NCBI GenBank assembly: GCA_003094555.1
Contig: NATW01000089.1
Location: 1 to 35,486 of the forward strand
From: a gamma proteobacterium symbiont of Ctena orbiculata
GTDB taxonomy: Bacteria > Pseudomonadota > Gammaproteobacteria > Chromatiales > Chromatiaceae
Length of the DNA stretch: 35,486 nucleotides
Direction: 5' to 3'
Both the position numbers and the translations under genes were made by a program. Under the pieces are notes generated by a model. It saw only the letters and a list, made by a program, of their open reading frames with translations, searched no databases and was not told the origin of the DNA. Of the stretch, positions 1-11,400 are shown in pieces. The first letter of the stretch is position 1; every line of letters begins with the position of its first letter.

Positions 1-79
1 AAAATGTCTGGATTTCAAAACACCTTTGGAGGTGTATACTGAAATGTGTGGTGCACTTTCACCTTGAAGCTGGGTCGCG

Positions 80-256
80 ATGATCGCCACCATCTCTTAT
101 ATAGTCAGTATTGGCAAGTTCGCGAAAGAGACCGGTCGCAATCCGACAAAATGGAGCATGCTCACTTTGCTGGGGGTTTTTATCATAGGACCTTTTGCCT
201 TTTGGTTTTCATATATCCGATCCTTCGATAAAGGGGAGGAAATCACAGAGCCATAG
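80..256 (+). CDS. small single-helix membrane protein, hypothetical
   Basis: A 58-residue frame starts at ATG 80, following an in-frame stop at 65-67. The product has a short N-terminal part with a KFAKETGRNPTKW motif. One hydrophobic helix follows (about residues 27-45, rich in Leu, Val, Ile and Phe), then a charged tail ending RSFDKGEEITEP. A charged Lys/Gly/Arg/Asn/Pro segment before a helix is common in small bacterial inner-membrane proteins, but I do not recognise a named family. No strong ribosome binding site precedes the ATG. It could be a genuine small gene or the remnant of a longer one. Confidence 0.4.
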   Translation: MIATISYIVSIGKFAKETGRNPTKWSMLTLLGVFIIGPFAFWFSYIRSFDKGEEITEP

Positions 257-820
257 CCGCAATATTCATCTGAATCAAGCGTATGCACGACACAGGATCC
301 GAGCCCACCCCATGTCCAAGACTTCTGTTGCATAGGTTTTCTAGCTCCTCACGAGTGTCAACTCGAAAGCGCATTAAAGGCCCCTGATTCACCATTCCAG
401 ACTTATGGTTTTCAAATACAACGTTAAGGCTGTTTTTCACCACAATGACTGATTTCGCGCTGAAACCACGTAGCAATCAAGGTTTATGATACGAATCAGA
501 ACTGAGTAAAAATAAGCCCTCCCATCCGGTGAGTAATAAGAAATATTCTCTCTAATTGAAGTAACTGATCAATTAGCTGGGTATTGTGATTATATTAATT
601 CTTGTTCACATCGAAAAAGTCTAATTTATTCTCCAATTCAGCCTGCCGAGTGCGCCACGAGCGACTAAACTTATAGATGTGAGGGTATCCCCTTAAGGTT
701 TTGGTTCGACAATAAATACATGGGGATATATCAAACCACACAAAAACGGATAGTATTCCCAACACATATTATTATGGTGGCTCAGTTGCTGCCAGTCCCC
801 ATAGATGCTGAAGGTTATTG
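257..820. other. non-coding region upstream of the corrinoid operon
   Basis: About 560 bases without a convincing gene. The sequence is more AT-rich than the genes downstream. The short frames on either strand lack start signals and recognisable protein features. It probably holds the promoter region of the corrinoid operon. A GAAGG at 810-814 is the ribosome binding site of the next gene. Confidence 0.6.
775..790 (+). promoter_or_regulatory. possible sigma-54-type promoter
   Basis: TGGTGG at 775-780 and TTGCT at 786-790 are separated by five bases. This reproduces the GG/GC spacing of -24/-12 promoters, but the usual CAC after TGG is replaced by TGG. It lies about 30 bases before the ATG at 821. 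No sigma-54 activator gene is present in the window, so this is a weak call. Confidence 0.2.
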
Positions 821-1573
821 ATGAAGAATCCGTCACTTACTTCGCCAATCTTCACCCGTTACGACCTGGTTGTGGAGGATATACGCCACCAGGAGGCACG
901 CAAGATTTCAGAAGATCTGTTACTTCAACAGGTAGCAGATTGTCTAGTCACAGGTGACGAGGATGAGACCCGCCGCACTGTGGCAGAGGCACTAGAAATT
1001 CACCAACCGCTTGAGGTCATCAATGGCAGTCTGGTGCCGGGTATGCAAGAGGTAAGCCGGATGTGGGATCTTGGCCGTTACTTCCTCCCTCAAGTCATTT
1101 TGTCCTCTGACGCCATGATCGCGGGTATAGCGCTTTGTGAAGAGAAGTTGGGGCGCACCATGGCGAGGAAGGCGAAGGTAGTGACTCATACCGCAGAGGG
1201 TGATATTCATGACATCGGCATGCAGATCGTCAATGCACTTCTGCGGGCTGCCGGTTTCGATGTCATTACCCTTGGGGCTGATGTACCGGTAGAGGATGTG
1301 GTCGAGACCTGTCGAATCCACAAGCCGGTCATGTTGACTGGGACAGCACTGATGACCACGACAATGACCGCCTTCCCGAGAATCGCTATGCGCATGGAAG
1401 AGGCTGGGCTTGAAATTCCCTTTGTCTGTGGCGGCGGCGCAGTTAGCGAAGAGTTCGTCACGAGTTTCGATCTTGGCATCTGGGGCAGTGAGGCCTCTCA
1501 GGCTGCCGGTATGGCGGAAGATGCCTTAAATGGGCTCAACTGGCAACAATTACGTTCCAAGTGGAATGGGTGA
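821..1573 (+). CDS. mtaC: methanol-type corrinoid protein (MtaC-like)
   Basis: A 250-residue cytoplasmic B12-binding protein that should carry the methyl group from methanol on its cobalt. Residues about 30-115 form the helical B12-binding cap (LVPGMQEVSRMWDLGRYFLPQ). Residues 116-245 form the Rossmann-like cobalamin domain, with the D-x-H-x-x-G signature at 128-133; His130 is the expected lower cobalt ligand. TGTALMTTTM near residue 172 fits the cofactor-binding loop. The length is close to methanogen MtaC (about 258 residues). The ATG at 821 is chosen over TTG 818 because AAGG at 811-814 is well spaced. A 24-base gap leads to the mtaB-like gene, which supports the methanol assignment over methylamine paralogues. 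Family membership is firm; the substrate is inferred from the partner. Confidence 0.9.
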   Translation: MKNPSLTSPIFTRYDLVVEDIRHQEARKISEDLLLQQVADCLVTGDEDETRRTVAEALEIHQPLEVINGSLVPGMQEVSRMWDLGRYFLPQVILSSDAMIAGIALCEEKLGRTMARKAKVVTHTAEGDIHDIGMQIVNALLRAAGFDVITLGADVPVEDVVETCRIHKPVMLTGTALMTTTMTAFPRIAMRMEEAGLEIPFVCGGGAVSEEFVTSFDLGIWGSEASQAAGMAEDALNGLNWQQLRSKWNG

Positions 1574-1597
1574 TAAGAAAAGCCAAGAGGTGAAACA

Positions 1598-2965
1598 ATG
1601 AAACTGGCAGACTCGATGGCATACGGCAGTTCTGATGAGATGATGTTCGGTTTTGCGCAACAGCCGGTGACAACGCGGCGTGGCCTGGTCATTGGCGGTG
1701 GTTCAGTGATCGCAGAGATCGTACCTCACCCTCGCCCCGGCAGCGAAAAGACACTCTACACGCTACGTCGTGAATTCGAGCGAGCCAACAGTGAGGCACT
1801 GGAGCGTTGCATCAATATCGGCACACCGAGCCTGGTGTTGGAGAACGAGCATGTCTTTCAGATGACCGACAATGGGAAGTGGGGTATGGAGATCGCTGCT
1901 CTCGCCGCCCAACAAATAGACGAATTTGCAGATCTGTACGGTCTCAAAGGAGCCTACCGTGCCACGATCGCCGACCTGCGTAAACCGGACATGGTTAATA
2001 TTCGGGATTCTGAACGCACTCGCAAGGTCCTGGAGGCATTCGATGTCTGCTCAGAATACGCGGATATCGTCTCCATCGAATCCATTGGCGGCAAGGAGAT
2101 CTTCGACCACAGTATCATTCGTAACGACATTACCGGTCTGCTGTTTGCACAGGGTGTGCTCGGTAGCTTGGACATGGTATGGCTATGGCCGCAGATCGTA
2201 GCGATCGCCAACAAGCATGGGGCCATAGCCGGTGGCGATACAGACTGTGCCCAGGCCAATACCGCAATGTTCATGGCTGGTGGTTTCACCGCGAAAGACG
2301 TGCCACATACCTTGGCGGCGCTCTCCCGTGCCATAGCTGCTGGTCGTTCCCTGGTTGCCTATGAGTGTGGTGCAAGCGGTCCCGGTAAGGATTGTGCCTA
2401 CGAGAATCCGATCGTCAAGGCCGTAACCGGCCTGCCAATGTCTATGGAAGGCAAGAGTTGTGCTTGTGCCCACTCATCCCTCTGCGGCAATGTCATGGCA
2501 GCGGTGTGTGACCTCTGGTCGAATGAAGCGGTGGAGTATCACAGAATGTTTGGTGGTAGCACGCCTGCGGTTTTTACGGAAATTTTGAGTTATGACGTTG
2601 CTTCGATGAATGTTGCAATAACCTTGGGCCATCAGCGGGAGTACCAGGCTTGCATGATCGCTTCGGATCGTTATCGCAGTCTGCATGGTTTTATTCTCTG
2701 CCCCGACAATGCCTGGGCCATCGGCAAGGCACTAGTCGACAATAATGCGAGTTACTACTCACGGGCAAGGGCTGCTGCAATGACCTGTGGTGAACTGATG
2801 CTCGCAGAGCCGCAACTGCAATTCACCAAATTCGAAAAGGAGTCGCTTTTAGGTTACCTGGCGGAATTAGAGAATCTGCCTGATGAGGAAGGGGACTTCA
2901 TAGATCTATGCCTAGATAAGTACGCGCAGGTTAAAGGCTTTTTACCCCAGGCATATGGCCTGTAA
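1598..2965 (+). CDS. mtaB: methanol:corrinoid methyltransferase (MtaB-like)
   Basis: A 455-residue zinc enzyme expected to activate methanol and methylate the Co(I) form of the neighbouring corrinoid protein. Methanosarcina barkeri MtaB binds zinc through Glu164, Cys220 and Cys269. Here Glu161 (SIESIGGKE), Cys217 (GGDTDCAQAN) and Cys266 (GPGKDCAYEN) keep exactly the same spacings of 56 and 49 residues. The length also matches (about 460). The protein is soluble, with no signal peptide. The start at ATG 1598 has AGAGGTG placed six bases upstream. It lies 24 bases after mtaC and 15 before the activase gene, so co-transcription is likely. There is no pyrrolysine-type in-frame stop, as expected for MtaB rather than the methylamine enzymes. 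Finding it in a probable gammaproteobacterium is unusual. Confidence 0.92.
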   Translation: MKLADSMAYGSSDEMMFGFAQQPVTTRRGLVIGGGSVIAEIVPHPRPGSEKTLYTLRREFERANSEALERCINIGTPSLVLENEHVFQMTDNGKWGMEIAALAAQQIDEFADLYGLKGAYRATIADLRKPDMVNIRDSERTRKVLEAFDVCSEYADIVSIESIGGKEIFDHSIIRNDITGLLFAQGVLGSLDMVWLWPQIVAIANKHGAIAGGDTDCAQANTAMFMAGGFTAKDVPHTLAALSRAIAAGRSLVAYECGASGPGKDCAYENPIVKAVTGLPMSMEGKSCACAHSSLCGNVMAAVCDLWSNEAVEYHRMFGGSTPAVFTEILSYDVASMNVAITLGHQREYQACMIASDRYRSLHGFILCPDNAWAIGKALVDNNASYYSRARAAAMTCGELMLAEPQLQFTKFEKESLLGYLAELENLPDEEGDFIDLCLDKYAQVKGFLPQAYGL

Positions 2966-2980
2966 GGCAACGGGTGTGCC

Positions 2981-4630
2981 ATGAACCGATTAGCCATTGC
3001 ATTGGATTTGGGGACCAGCGGTTTTCGCGCCCAGGCAATGGATCTTGTTAACGGTGAAATGATTTCAACAGTAATAACCAACCGTCACCCGCTACCTGGT
3101 ACGAACGTTATCGATCATCTCCACTTTGCCCTAGAGTTTGGCGTGGAGACTGCCCGTGATCTGATACTGGAGGCAATCAATAAAATATTAGGGCAGACAG
3201 GAACCTCCTTGGATGATGTGATACGTCTCGCGGTCTGCGGTAATCCAACCCAGCTTTCGCTGTTCCAGGGCATGGAGATACGCGATCTCGCCTTCGCTGG
3301 CTCACGCAAGCTGCAGGCCTTGGGTGTCACTACACCGGCACGTACTGCTGAAATTCGCTCCGCTGGAGAATTTCCCGGCCTCAGGCTACCTAAATCTTGT
3401 GACATCATCATCCCGCCTGCAGTCCATGATGAGGTTGGTGCAGATGCCTTGGCGTTGATCATCCAGAGCGGAATATTGGATTGCGAAGAGACAGCCATAG
3501 CCATCGATTATGGTACCAATGCAGAGATGGCACTCAGCTACCAAGGCCGATTATTCACCGGCTCGGCAGCGGCTGGTCCGGCACTGGAAGGACAGCACAT
3601 CAACTGCGGCACGCTGGCAATGCCAGGTGCTATCGTCGATATGGAAGCGGCTGGTCCATACCACCGCTTGCTGGTATTGGATAGTAATATGCTACCGACT
3701 GCAGGGGCACTGATCGACCTGCGTGTGGCGGGGGAGGTTGTGGGGAGCACCGGTCCAGTGGCAAAGGCAATCACCGGCACCGGTGTGATCGCCGCACTGG
3801 ACCAGGCATTGGAAGCTGGGATCATCTCTCTCCCTGAAATCCGTACCGCAGACCGGCAATTGCACTTTGGAGGGGGTATCTTTCTCAGCGAAGCCGACCT
3901 GGGGGAGGCGGGAAAGGCGATCGGAGCGATCCGTGCTGGCTATGTCACCCTTGGTATCGAGGCAGGGATTGCGCCGATTGAGATTCGTACAGCTTACCTT
4001 GCCGGTGCTTCCGGCACCTACGTCGATGCTCACAAGTCTGGACGCTTGGGGCTAATACCACCTTGCGTAGATAAGGTGAAGCAGGTGGGTAACACCTCAC
4101 TTGCCATGGCGCGGGAACTGGTGCTGGCGCCATCGAAACTCGCAATGATGGCGGACCTGGCTGAAACCCTAAGACACACTCATACAATGTTCGCCAAGTC
4201 CAAGATTTTCTCCCAGCTTTTTCTGCTGGAGCTTTCACGCTGGACCGAGGGCATGCCCATGGCTACCTACCGTGAGATGTTGAGCCGCTTCCACCTACCC
4301 GATCTGCCCGAGAGTGCGCCAATGATTGTACAGGCCATGAAACGGGATATCAGTGATCTGGGAAAGCGTGGTCTGACAATCCTGGGGAGTATCGGTCTGG
4401 TGGTTGCGTTACAACCGCAGGGATGTCTTGCTTGCATGGGTTGTATGGAAATTTGCCCTGCCGGGGCGCTCGCCATCGATACCAATACCAACCCCACCAG
4501 CATCTCCCTGAACCATGCACTATGCAACGGTGTGGCATGTCGGCGCTGCGAACCAGTGTGTGAGCCCAAGGTATTCCATTTAACCGATTTCTTTGGTGCG
4601 AAGCGGGCTACTGCCAGTGAGGGGGCATAG
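2981..4630 (+). CDS. ramA: RamA-type reductive activase of corrinoid proteins
   Basis: A 549-residue ATP-dependent reductase that should return accidentally oxidised Co(II) corrinoid to Co(I). The ASKHA-type nucleotide fold is marked by a phosphate motif at residues 6-21 (IALDLGTSGFRAQAMD) and a second near 173 (IDYGTNAEMAL). The C-terminus carries two iron-sulfur sites: Cys482, 485, 488 and 492, the last followed by Pro, and Cys515, 520, 523 and 527. C-terminal clusters are typical of RamA of methylamine and methanol systems. RACo proteins instead carry an N-terminal 2Fe-2S domain, which is absent here. It is 15 bases downstream of mtaB and three bases before the DUF1638 gene. The partner is inferred to be the adjacent MtaC-like protein. 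Confidence 0.88.
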   Translation: MNRLAIALDLGTSGFRAQAMDLVNGEMISTVITNRHPLPGTNVIDHLHFALEFGVETARDLILEAINKILGQTGTSLDDVIRLAVCGNPTQLSLFQGMEIRDLAFAGSRKLQALGVTTPARTAEIRSAGEFPGLRLPKSCDIIIPPAVHDEVGADALALIIQSGILDCEETAIAIDYGTNAEMALSYQGRLFTGSAAAGPALEGQHINCGTLAMPGAIVDMEAAGPYHRLLVLDSNMLPTAGALIDLRVAGEVVGSTGPVAKAITGTGVIAALDQALEAGIISLPEIRTADRQLHFGGGIFLSEADLGEAGKAIGAIRAGYVTLGIEAGIAPIEIRTAYLAGASGTYVDAHKSGRLGLIPPCVDKVKQVGNTSLAMARELVLAPSKLAMMADLAETLRHTHTMFAKSKIFSQLFLLELSRWTEGMPMATYREMLSRFHLPDLPESAPMIVQAMKRDISDLGKRGLTILGSIGLVVALQPQGCLACMGCMEICPAGALAIDTNTNPTSISLNHALCNGVACRRCEPVCEPKVFHLTDFFGAKRATASEGA

Positions 4631-4633
4631 TCT

Positions 4634-5422
4634 ATGGCGGTACTTGGTATCATCACCTGCGAAATTCTTGAACTCGAGTTTGCTCAATTATTAAGGGAAG
4701 ATACCGAAGTCAGGCGTATCTCCATCTTGCAAGACGCTCACTCGGCACATCTGATCGAACAGTTGCAGGTGCAGCATGAACCACGTCTCCACTGTCTGCC
4801 GCATCCCCACGCCTTCATCCCTGAGCCAGATGGATCGCTGGAGGTTTTGGTTAGGGTGTTGGCAATGGGGCTGCACCGCAACCGCCGGGTGTTGAGGGAC
4901 GCCTTGGCGAAGTCAGCCCAAGCCATGTATTCCAGTATTGATGCCCTGTTGCTTGGCTATGGTCTGTGTGGCGGTGCACTGGAGGACACATCCTCGCAAC
5001 TGGACGTTGATGTGCCTATTTTCCAGCCAATGGATATCGATCATCCCATGGACGACTGTGTTGCGCTCTGCCTGGGTGGGCGCGAGCGCTATTACAGCGA
5101 ACAGTGCAAGACTGCCGGTACCTACTTTTTGACGCCAGGGTGGTCGCGGCACTGGCGGCGGATGCTGGATAGTGACTCAGATGAGCTATCGCAACCGGGT
5201 CTCAAACGACTGCTTTCCGGCTACGAACGGGCATTACTGGTACAGACACCGGTGCTAGCCAATGATGAAATGCAAAGGCGAGGTGACGTGTTTAGACAAC
5301 TGACCGGACTACAATTGGAAATCCAAGAAGGAACCCTAACTCCGCTGACAGAGGCTTGGAACGCAGCCAAGCAGGCCTTACGAGAGCAAACCTTGTTGAA
5401 TACAACAGGGGGTTCAGGATGA
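4634..5422 (+). CDS. DUF1638 domain protein
   Basis: A 262-residue soluble protein of the DUF1638 family, whose members often sit beside corrinoid methyltransferase genes; their biochemical role is not established. Family landmarks are LLGYGLCGG at residues 106-114 (Cys112) and a His/Asp/Cys-rich stretch HPMDDCVALCLGGRERY near residues 137-155, which could bind metal or cofactor. GAGGGGG lies nine bases before the ATG. The stop overlaps the start of the following sensor gene by four bases (ATGA at 5419-5422), so the two are probably translationally coupled. That ties the signalling genes to the methanol operon. Confidence 0.8.
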   Translation: MAVLGIITCEILELEFAQLLREDTEVRRISILQDAHSAHLIEQLQVQHEPRLHCLPHPHAFIPEPDGSLEVLVRVLAMGLHRNRRVLRDALAKSAQAMYSSIDALLLGYGLCGGALEDTSSQLDVDVPIFQPMDIDHPMDDCVALCLGGRERYYSEQCKTAGTYFLTPGWSRHWRRMLDSDSDELSQPGLKRLLSGYERALLVQTPVLANDEMQRRGDVFRQLTGLQLEIQEGTLTPLTEAWNAAKQALREQTLLNTTGGSG

Positions 5423-8400
5423 AAACTGCCGATTTGTCGGAGCGAGAACTGGTCAGGTTACCTTGCATCCACGAAGGCAACAACTATCGTCTGCATCTAC
5501 AAACCGAGAGTCCATTCGGTCAGCCTGTAATCATTAAGTCATTGCTGGCGGATGCTGGGGAGAAAGCTGCCAAGCGGCTTGAAAATGAATATCGCCAGAC
5601 TGTCGATCTCCATCTACAGGGTGTACGCCACCCCCGCAGCCAACTCCAGGTAGCTGGACGCCCTGCATTGGCTCTGGATTATGTCAATGGTGAAACCTTG
5701 ACTGAATCCTATGTCAATTTACGTAAACCCTTTATGGAAAACCTGCAAGTGGCGATTGTCATCGCGAAGAGTCTTGAGGAACTTCACCGAAGACAACTGA
5801 TGCATTGCAATCTTGCCTGTGCGCACATTCTCGTCTCCTCCCCATCATTGGCAATTACATTGATTGGCTTTGGCGATGCCTCGATAGAGAAAAAGAGTGG
5901 CGTCTTGGCGCAATCCGACTTGTTGTTTGGCAACTTGAGCACTATCTCACCAGAGCAGACAGGTAGGACAAACCGGCGCTTGGATCATCGTACCGACCTC
6001 TATTCTTTTGGCGCTGTGCTCTACGAGATGTTTACCGGAAAGCCTCTGTTCGAAGCAGAAGATGCGGCTGAATGGGTCTATTCTCACCTGGCGCGTAACC
6101 CGCTATCACCACACGAATTGAATCCCGAGCTGCCGCCGCTGGTGTCGGACCTTGTGATGCGACTTCTGGCAAAAAACCCGGAGGAGCGCTATCAATCTGC
6201 ATTCGGTGTCTGGGCCGACCTGACGGCGATCCAGCAGCAGTTGCAGCAGTCCGGTCGGATCGGGGAGATGACGCTCGCTCAGGCTGACTATAGCGATGTA
6301 TTTCGCTTGCCGGTCAGGTTCTACGATCGTAAGGCAGAGTTGAAAATCCTGCAGGCGGCAGTCACAGATGCCGTTAATGGTCAGGGTAAAATGATGCTAA
6401 TTTCAGGCCCTGCGGGTAGTGGCAAGACCGCATTGCTGGAGACAGTTAGGCAATTTTCAGTAGAGTGGGGTGCGAATTTCATTGTTGCTACTTACCAAGG
6501 TTCACAACGCCATGTGCCCTATGCCGGACTGCGTCAAGCATTTGGTGAATGGATCGACCTGATACTAGCTGGAAATACTCAGCAGTTGCTGCAATGGAAG
6601 AGTGAACTGCTCAAGGTATGTACTGGCAATGCTGGGCTGCTTGTGGATATGTTGCCAAAACTCAAGCTCATCATCGGTGCACAATCCCCAGTGCCGGAAC
6701 TTGGGCCAGCTGAGGCGAATCACCGATTCCACCACCTATTCCGCAGCTTCCTTATTGCAGCATCTCGAAAGGATCATCCGTTAGTGTTGGTTCTTGACAA
6801 TTTGCAATGGGCAGACCATGCAACGGTACAGCTCTTGATTCAGCTACTGCCTGGCATTGATACTCTGCCGATTGTGATATTGGTGGCTTATCGGGATGAT
6901 GAGGTAGGTACTGGACATCCACTCTCAGGGTTGCTGAATTCCACTATAGCGCCTGAAAGCAGGGTGCAAATCCTGCATCTTGAGCCATTTCCACTCGACA
7001 CTGTCAACCATCTAATAGCCGACACGCTAAAGACCGATCCTTTGGTTACAGGTCAACTGGCGCAACTAGTGTTGGAGAAAACTGGTGGCAATCCGCTCTT
7101 CATTCATCAATTCATGCAGACCTTGCACGAAACTCACATCCTTGCATTTGATTCGAATCAACGCTGTTGGAACTGGGACATCGATGCCATACGACGGCAA
7201 CCGATCATCGGCAGCGCCATCGATTTACAGGCAGAGATAATTGCCAAGTTACCGGATTCCACCCGTACTGCGCTTGCTATGGCAGCATGTATCGGTAGCA
7301 AATTCCGTTCTCGTGTCCTTGCTGACTTGGCTAAAATCTCCGAAGCAGAGATGAACGATCGTTTGCAACCGGCTATCGAGGCGGGTCTGCTACAGGTTAC
7401 AGCAATGCAATCAGAGCTCGGGGAAAAGTTGGATGTGAGTGATGAGATAAGTTATGAGTTTCCCCATGATCGTGTATGTCAGGCAGCTTATGCGCTGCAG
7501 CCACAGAAGCGCCAACGCCAGAATCATTTGCATATTGGGCGTCTATTACTCACTCACGCTGGGGAAGATAATCTGGAGGATTGGGTATTCGAAATCGCTG
7601 ACCAGTTCAATGAGGGCTTTCAATACATCAAGGACGAGAAAGAGCGGCAACAACTGGTTAGCTTGAACCTGATGGCAGGACGAAAAGCCAGACACGCTGC
7701 GGCCTATCAGGCAGCTATCCGCTACTTGAGTATGGGTATAGGTTTACTCCCGTCCGATCGCTGGAAGAGCCTTGAGGAACCAACCCTGGAATTGTTCATT
7801 GAGGCAATCGAGGCAGAATATTTAAGTGCAAACTTCGAACGTGCTGCACTGTTATCAGATGAAGTATTGAAACATACCGGTGACCTTTTCATTCGTCTTA
7901 GGGTCTACGAGTTGAGTATTCTTTTCTTTACCGCTCAGAACCAAAATCAAACAGCTATTGAGGCAGGCATGCGGGCTCTGGCAGAGCTTGGTATCGCACT
8001 TACAGACACAACTACCGACAAAGATCGTCAGCAACTAGTTACACTTGTTGATCGCATCGAGGCGTTGGCAAATTTGCCAGCAATGAATGATTCTCGTCAT
8101 CTTGCCTCGCTGCGTATCATGATGCACTTGGCTACACCAGTACAGCGGACCAATCACCAATTATTACAGAGTCTAATAGGGAAAATGGTACTGCTGTCAT
8201 CAGCGCATGGAAATTCACCGATGGCGGCATTTGCCTATGGCTGGTATGGCGCACTGTTGTGCAGCAGTACAGGCGATATCGAAGCGGGTTATCGCTTTGG
8301 CCGGTTATCTTTGGAAATTCTACGTATGTATCCAGCTGCTGAACTCAAGACACGGGTTAACATGCTGTTCAATGCCTATGTGCGCCATTGGAAGGAATCT

Positions 8401-11400
8401 GTTCTAGAGAGCACCTCACGCTTGCAGGAAATTTATAGACAAGGCATAGAGACAGGTGATCTGGAATACACTAGCCTAGGTGCGGTGCACCACATCGGTT
8501 ACATGCTTTGCACTGGACTACCCTTGGAGCTTGTCCGTTACAAACAACAGGAATATCTGCAAATAATTGATCAGTGGCGTTTACCCTTTCAGGGTCACTT
8601 GATGCGTATCTGGCTGCAGACAGCAGCCAACCTGTATAGTGATAGTGGTGATCCAACCAGTCTGACTGGTGAATTCTTTGATGAGACAAAGCACCTGCCG
8701 GGACGGCTCGAAGATAACAACGACTTACTTGTATTCAATGTATTATGTAGTCGCACCATGCTCCAGTATTTGTTTGGTGACTATGCCGGAGCAGTAGTTT
8801 CCGGCAAATTGGCAGAGGAGTACAGTCAGTCCGCGCTAGGGCTCTACTACTGGGTGAGTCATACTGTCTATTATGCACTCGCATTGCTGGCCTTTCACAA
8901 TACCACGGATATAGCCGGTCGCACTGAGAGTCTTGAGCTCGTCATTCCACTGATCAATCGATTGCGCCGCTGGGCAGCGCTCTCGCCGCTCAACTTTTCT
9001 CACAATCTAGCTCTAGTCGAAGCCGAGTGGGCATACGCACAGGGTGACATTGGCCGAACGATTGAAGAGTTTAATCAGGCTATACGTTTGGCGAGGGAAA
9101 ATGGACAACAGCTGGATGAAGCACTGGCTTGTGAGCGTGAAGCAGCATTTTACAGCGCTCAAGGCCGTGATGATATCGCGGGAATGGCGTTGCGAAAGGC
9201 AATGGATAGATTCAGGTCTTGGGGCGCACGTCGCAAGGTAGTTGTACTGGAGCAACAATTCAATACGCAGGTCCATCCTGAGTTCTCTATGTTGGATATG
9301 GAGGCGGTTCTTAAAACCTCGCATATGCTCTCCCAGGAGGTTCACCTCGAACAACTGCTGGAAAAGTTGATGCGCATAATGATCGAGAACGCTGGTGCAG
9401 TAAAAGGCCTCTTGATACAGAACAGTAGCAATGGATTAATGATCCAGGCCCGCGGTGATAGTAGCGGTGTCGAGACAATGCAGGCACTTGCAGTGGAGGA
9501 CAGCGGTGAACTACCGCTGCCAGTCATCAACTATGTAGCACGCACACACAAGGAGGTGGTGCTGAGTGATGCCCAACACGATCCCACCTTCACCAATGAT
9601 AGCTATATCAGCAATCATCGAACTCGTTCGTTGTTGTGTCTGCCAATCGTATACCAAGGAAAACTCTCAGGTCTGTTCTACCTTGAGAATAACCTGGCCA
9701 GTAATGTGTTTACCGTGGAACGCCTGGAACTGCTCAAGGCATTGGCATCCCAGGCGGCAATATCCCTGGAAAACGCTGCACTGTATTCCGAACTGGAGAG
9801 CAAAATCCTTGCGTTGCGTGAAAGTGAACAGAAATTCCGGGTAATCTTTGACCAGACCTTTCAGTTTATCGGCGTGCTGGATACGGACGGTACACTCCTT
9901 CAAGCCAACCGAACCGCACTACAATTCGCCGGAGTCGATATAGAGGCGGTAATCGGTAAACCTTTTTGGGAAACACCCTGGTGGGACCACTCGGTTGAAT
10001 TGCAGGAGCAGTTGAAGAGAGCGGTACAGGAAGCGGCTCAAGGCAAGCTGGTGCGATTTGAGGCATCCCACCCTACACCGGATGGTGAGGTCAGCTATGT
10101 GGACTTTTCCCTCAAGCCTGTCATCAATGAAGAGGGTCAAGTCTTACAACTAATTCCGGAAGGGCGCGACATAACCGAGCGTAAACGTGCCGAAGAAGAG
10201 CTGATGCGCTACAAGGCGCACCTTGAGGAGACAGTCCAGCAACGTACTGAAGAGTTGCGTCTTGCCCGTGACGAGGCTGAGGCGGCCAATCGGGCGAAGA
10301 GTGTATTCCTTGCCAATATGAGCCACGAATTGCGTACCCCGCTGAATGCAATTCTTGGCTTCTCACACATGATGCAGCGGGATGAAAATCTGAGCAAAGA
10401 TCAACATGAAACCCTTAATATCATCAATAACAGCGGTGAACATCTGCTCAAGCTGATCAACGATGTACTGGAGATCGCTAAGATAGAGGCTGGTAAGTTA
10501 CAGCTGGATATAGCCACCTTCGATCTGCATACATTGGTGCGTGAGGTTACCGATATGATGCGGCTCAGAGCGCAACAGAAGGGACTGCAACTCGAGCTCG
10601 ACCAGGCATCGGAATTACCCCGCTATATTAAAGGAGATGAGGCAAGGCTGCGTCAGATCCTTGTCAATCTGGTCAGCAATGCGGTGAAGTTTACAGTAGA
10701 GGGAGGTGTGACCATCCGTTTGGGCGTAACAGGCAATAACCATAGTCAAATACTGCTTGAGATCGTAGATACCGGGTCTGGGATTAGCGACCAGGATCAG
10801 CAACGCCTGTTCAAACCATTCGAGCAGCTGCCTGAAGGGAAAACCCAGGTTGGGACAGGATTGGGTCTATCCATTGTGCAACATTTCATATGGTTGATGG
10901 ATGGAAACATAGTCGTCGAGAGCAGCCTTGGCAAAGGTAGTCAATTTCATGTGGAATTACCGTTAAAAGAAGCAGATGAAGAGGAGATCGGTCGCCTGGC
11001 CGGTAAGCGTCATGGTGAAGTGAGCGGGCTGGCGCCGGGACAAAAAAGCTACCGAATCCTAATTGCCGAGGATCAGCGTGATAATCAGTTGCTACTGGTG
11101 AAGTTGATGACGCAGGTTGGTATGCAGGTGAAGGTTGCTGAAAATGGTGAGGAGTGTGTAGAGATATTTAAAAAATGGAAGCCTGATCTGATTTGGATGG
11201 ATCGGCGCATGCCGGTAATGGACGGGATTGAGGCCACCCGGCGGATCCGTCGCTTGCGTGGCGGCAAGAAGGTGAAGATCGTTGCCGTCACCGCATCGGC
11301 ATTCAAAGAACAAGAGCCGGAAATGCTCGATGCCGGTATGGATGATTATATTCGCAAACCATTTCTATTCGGTGAGATCTACGACAGTCTGGCGCAACAG

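Noticed and set aside
243-476. 77-codon minus-strand frame starting TTG
   Set aside because: Weak start codon, no ribosome binding site and no recognisable features; not convincing enough to list as a gene.
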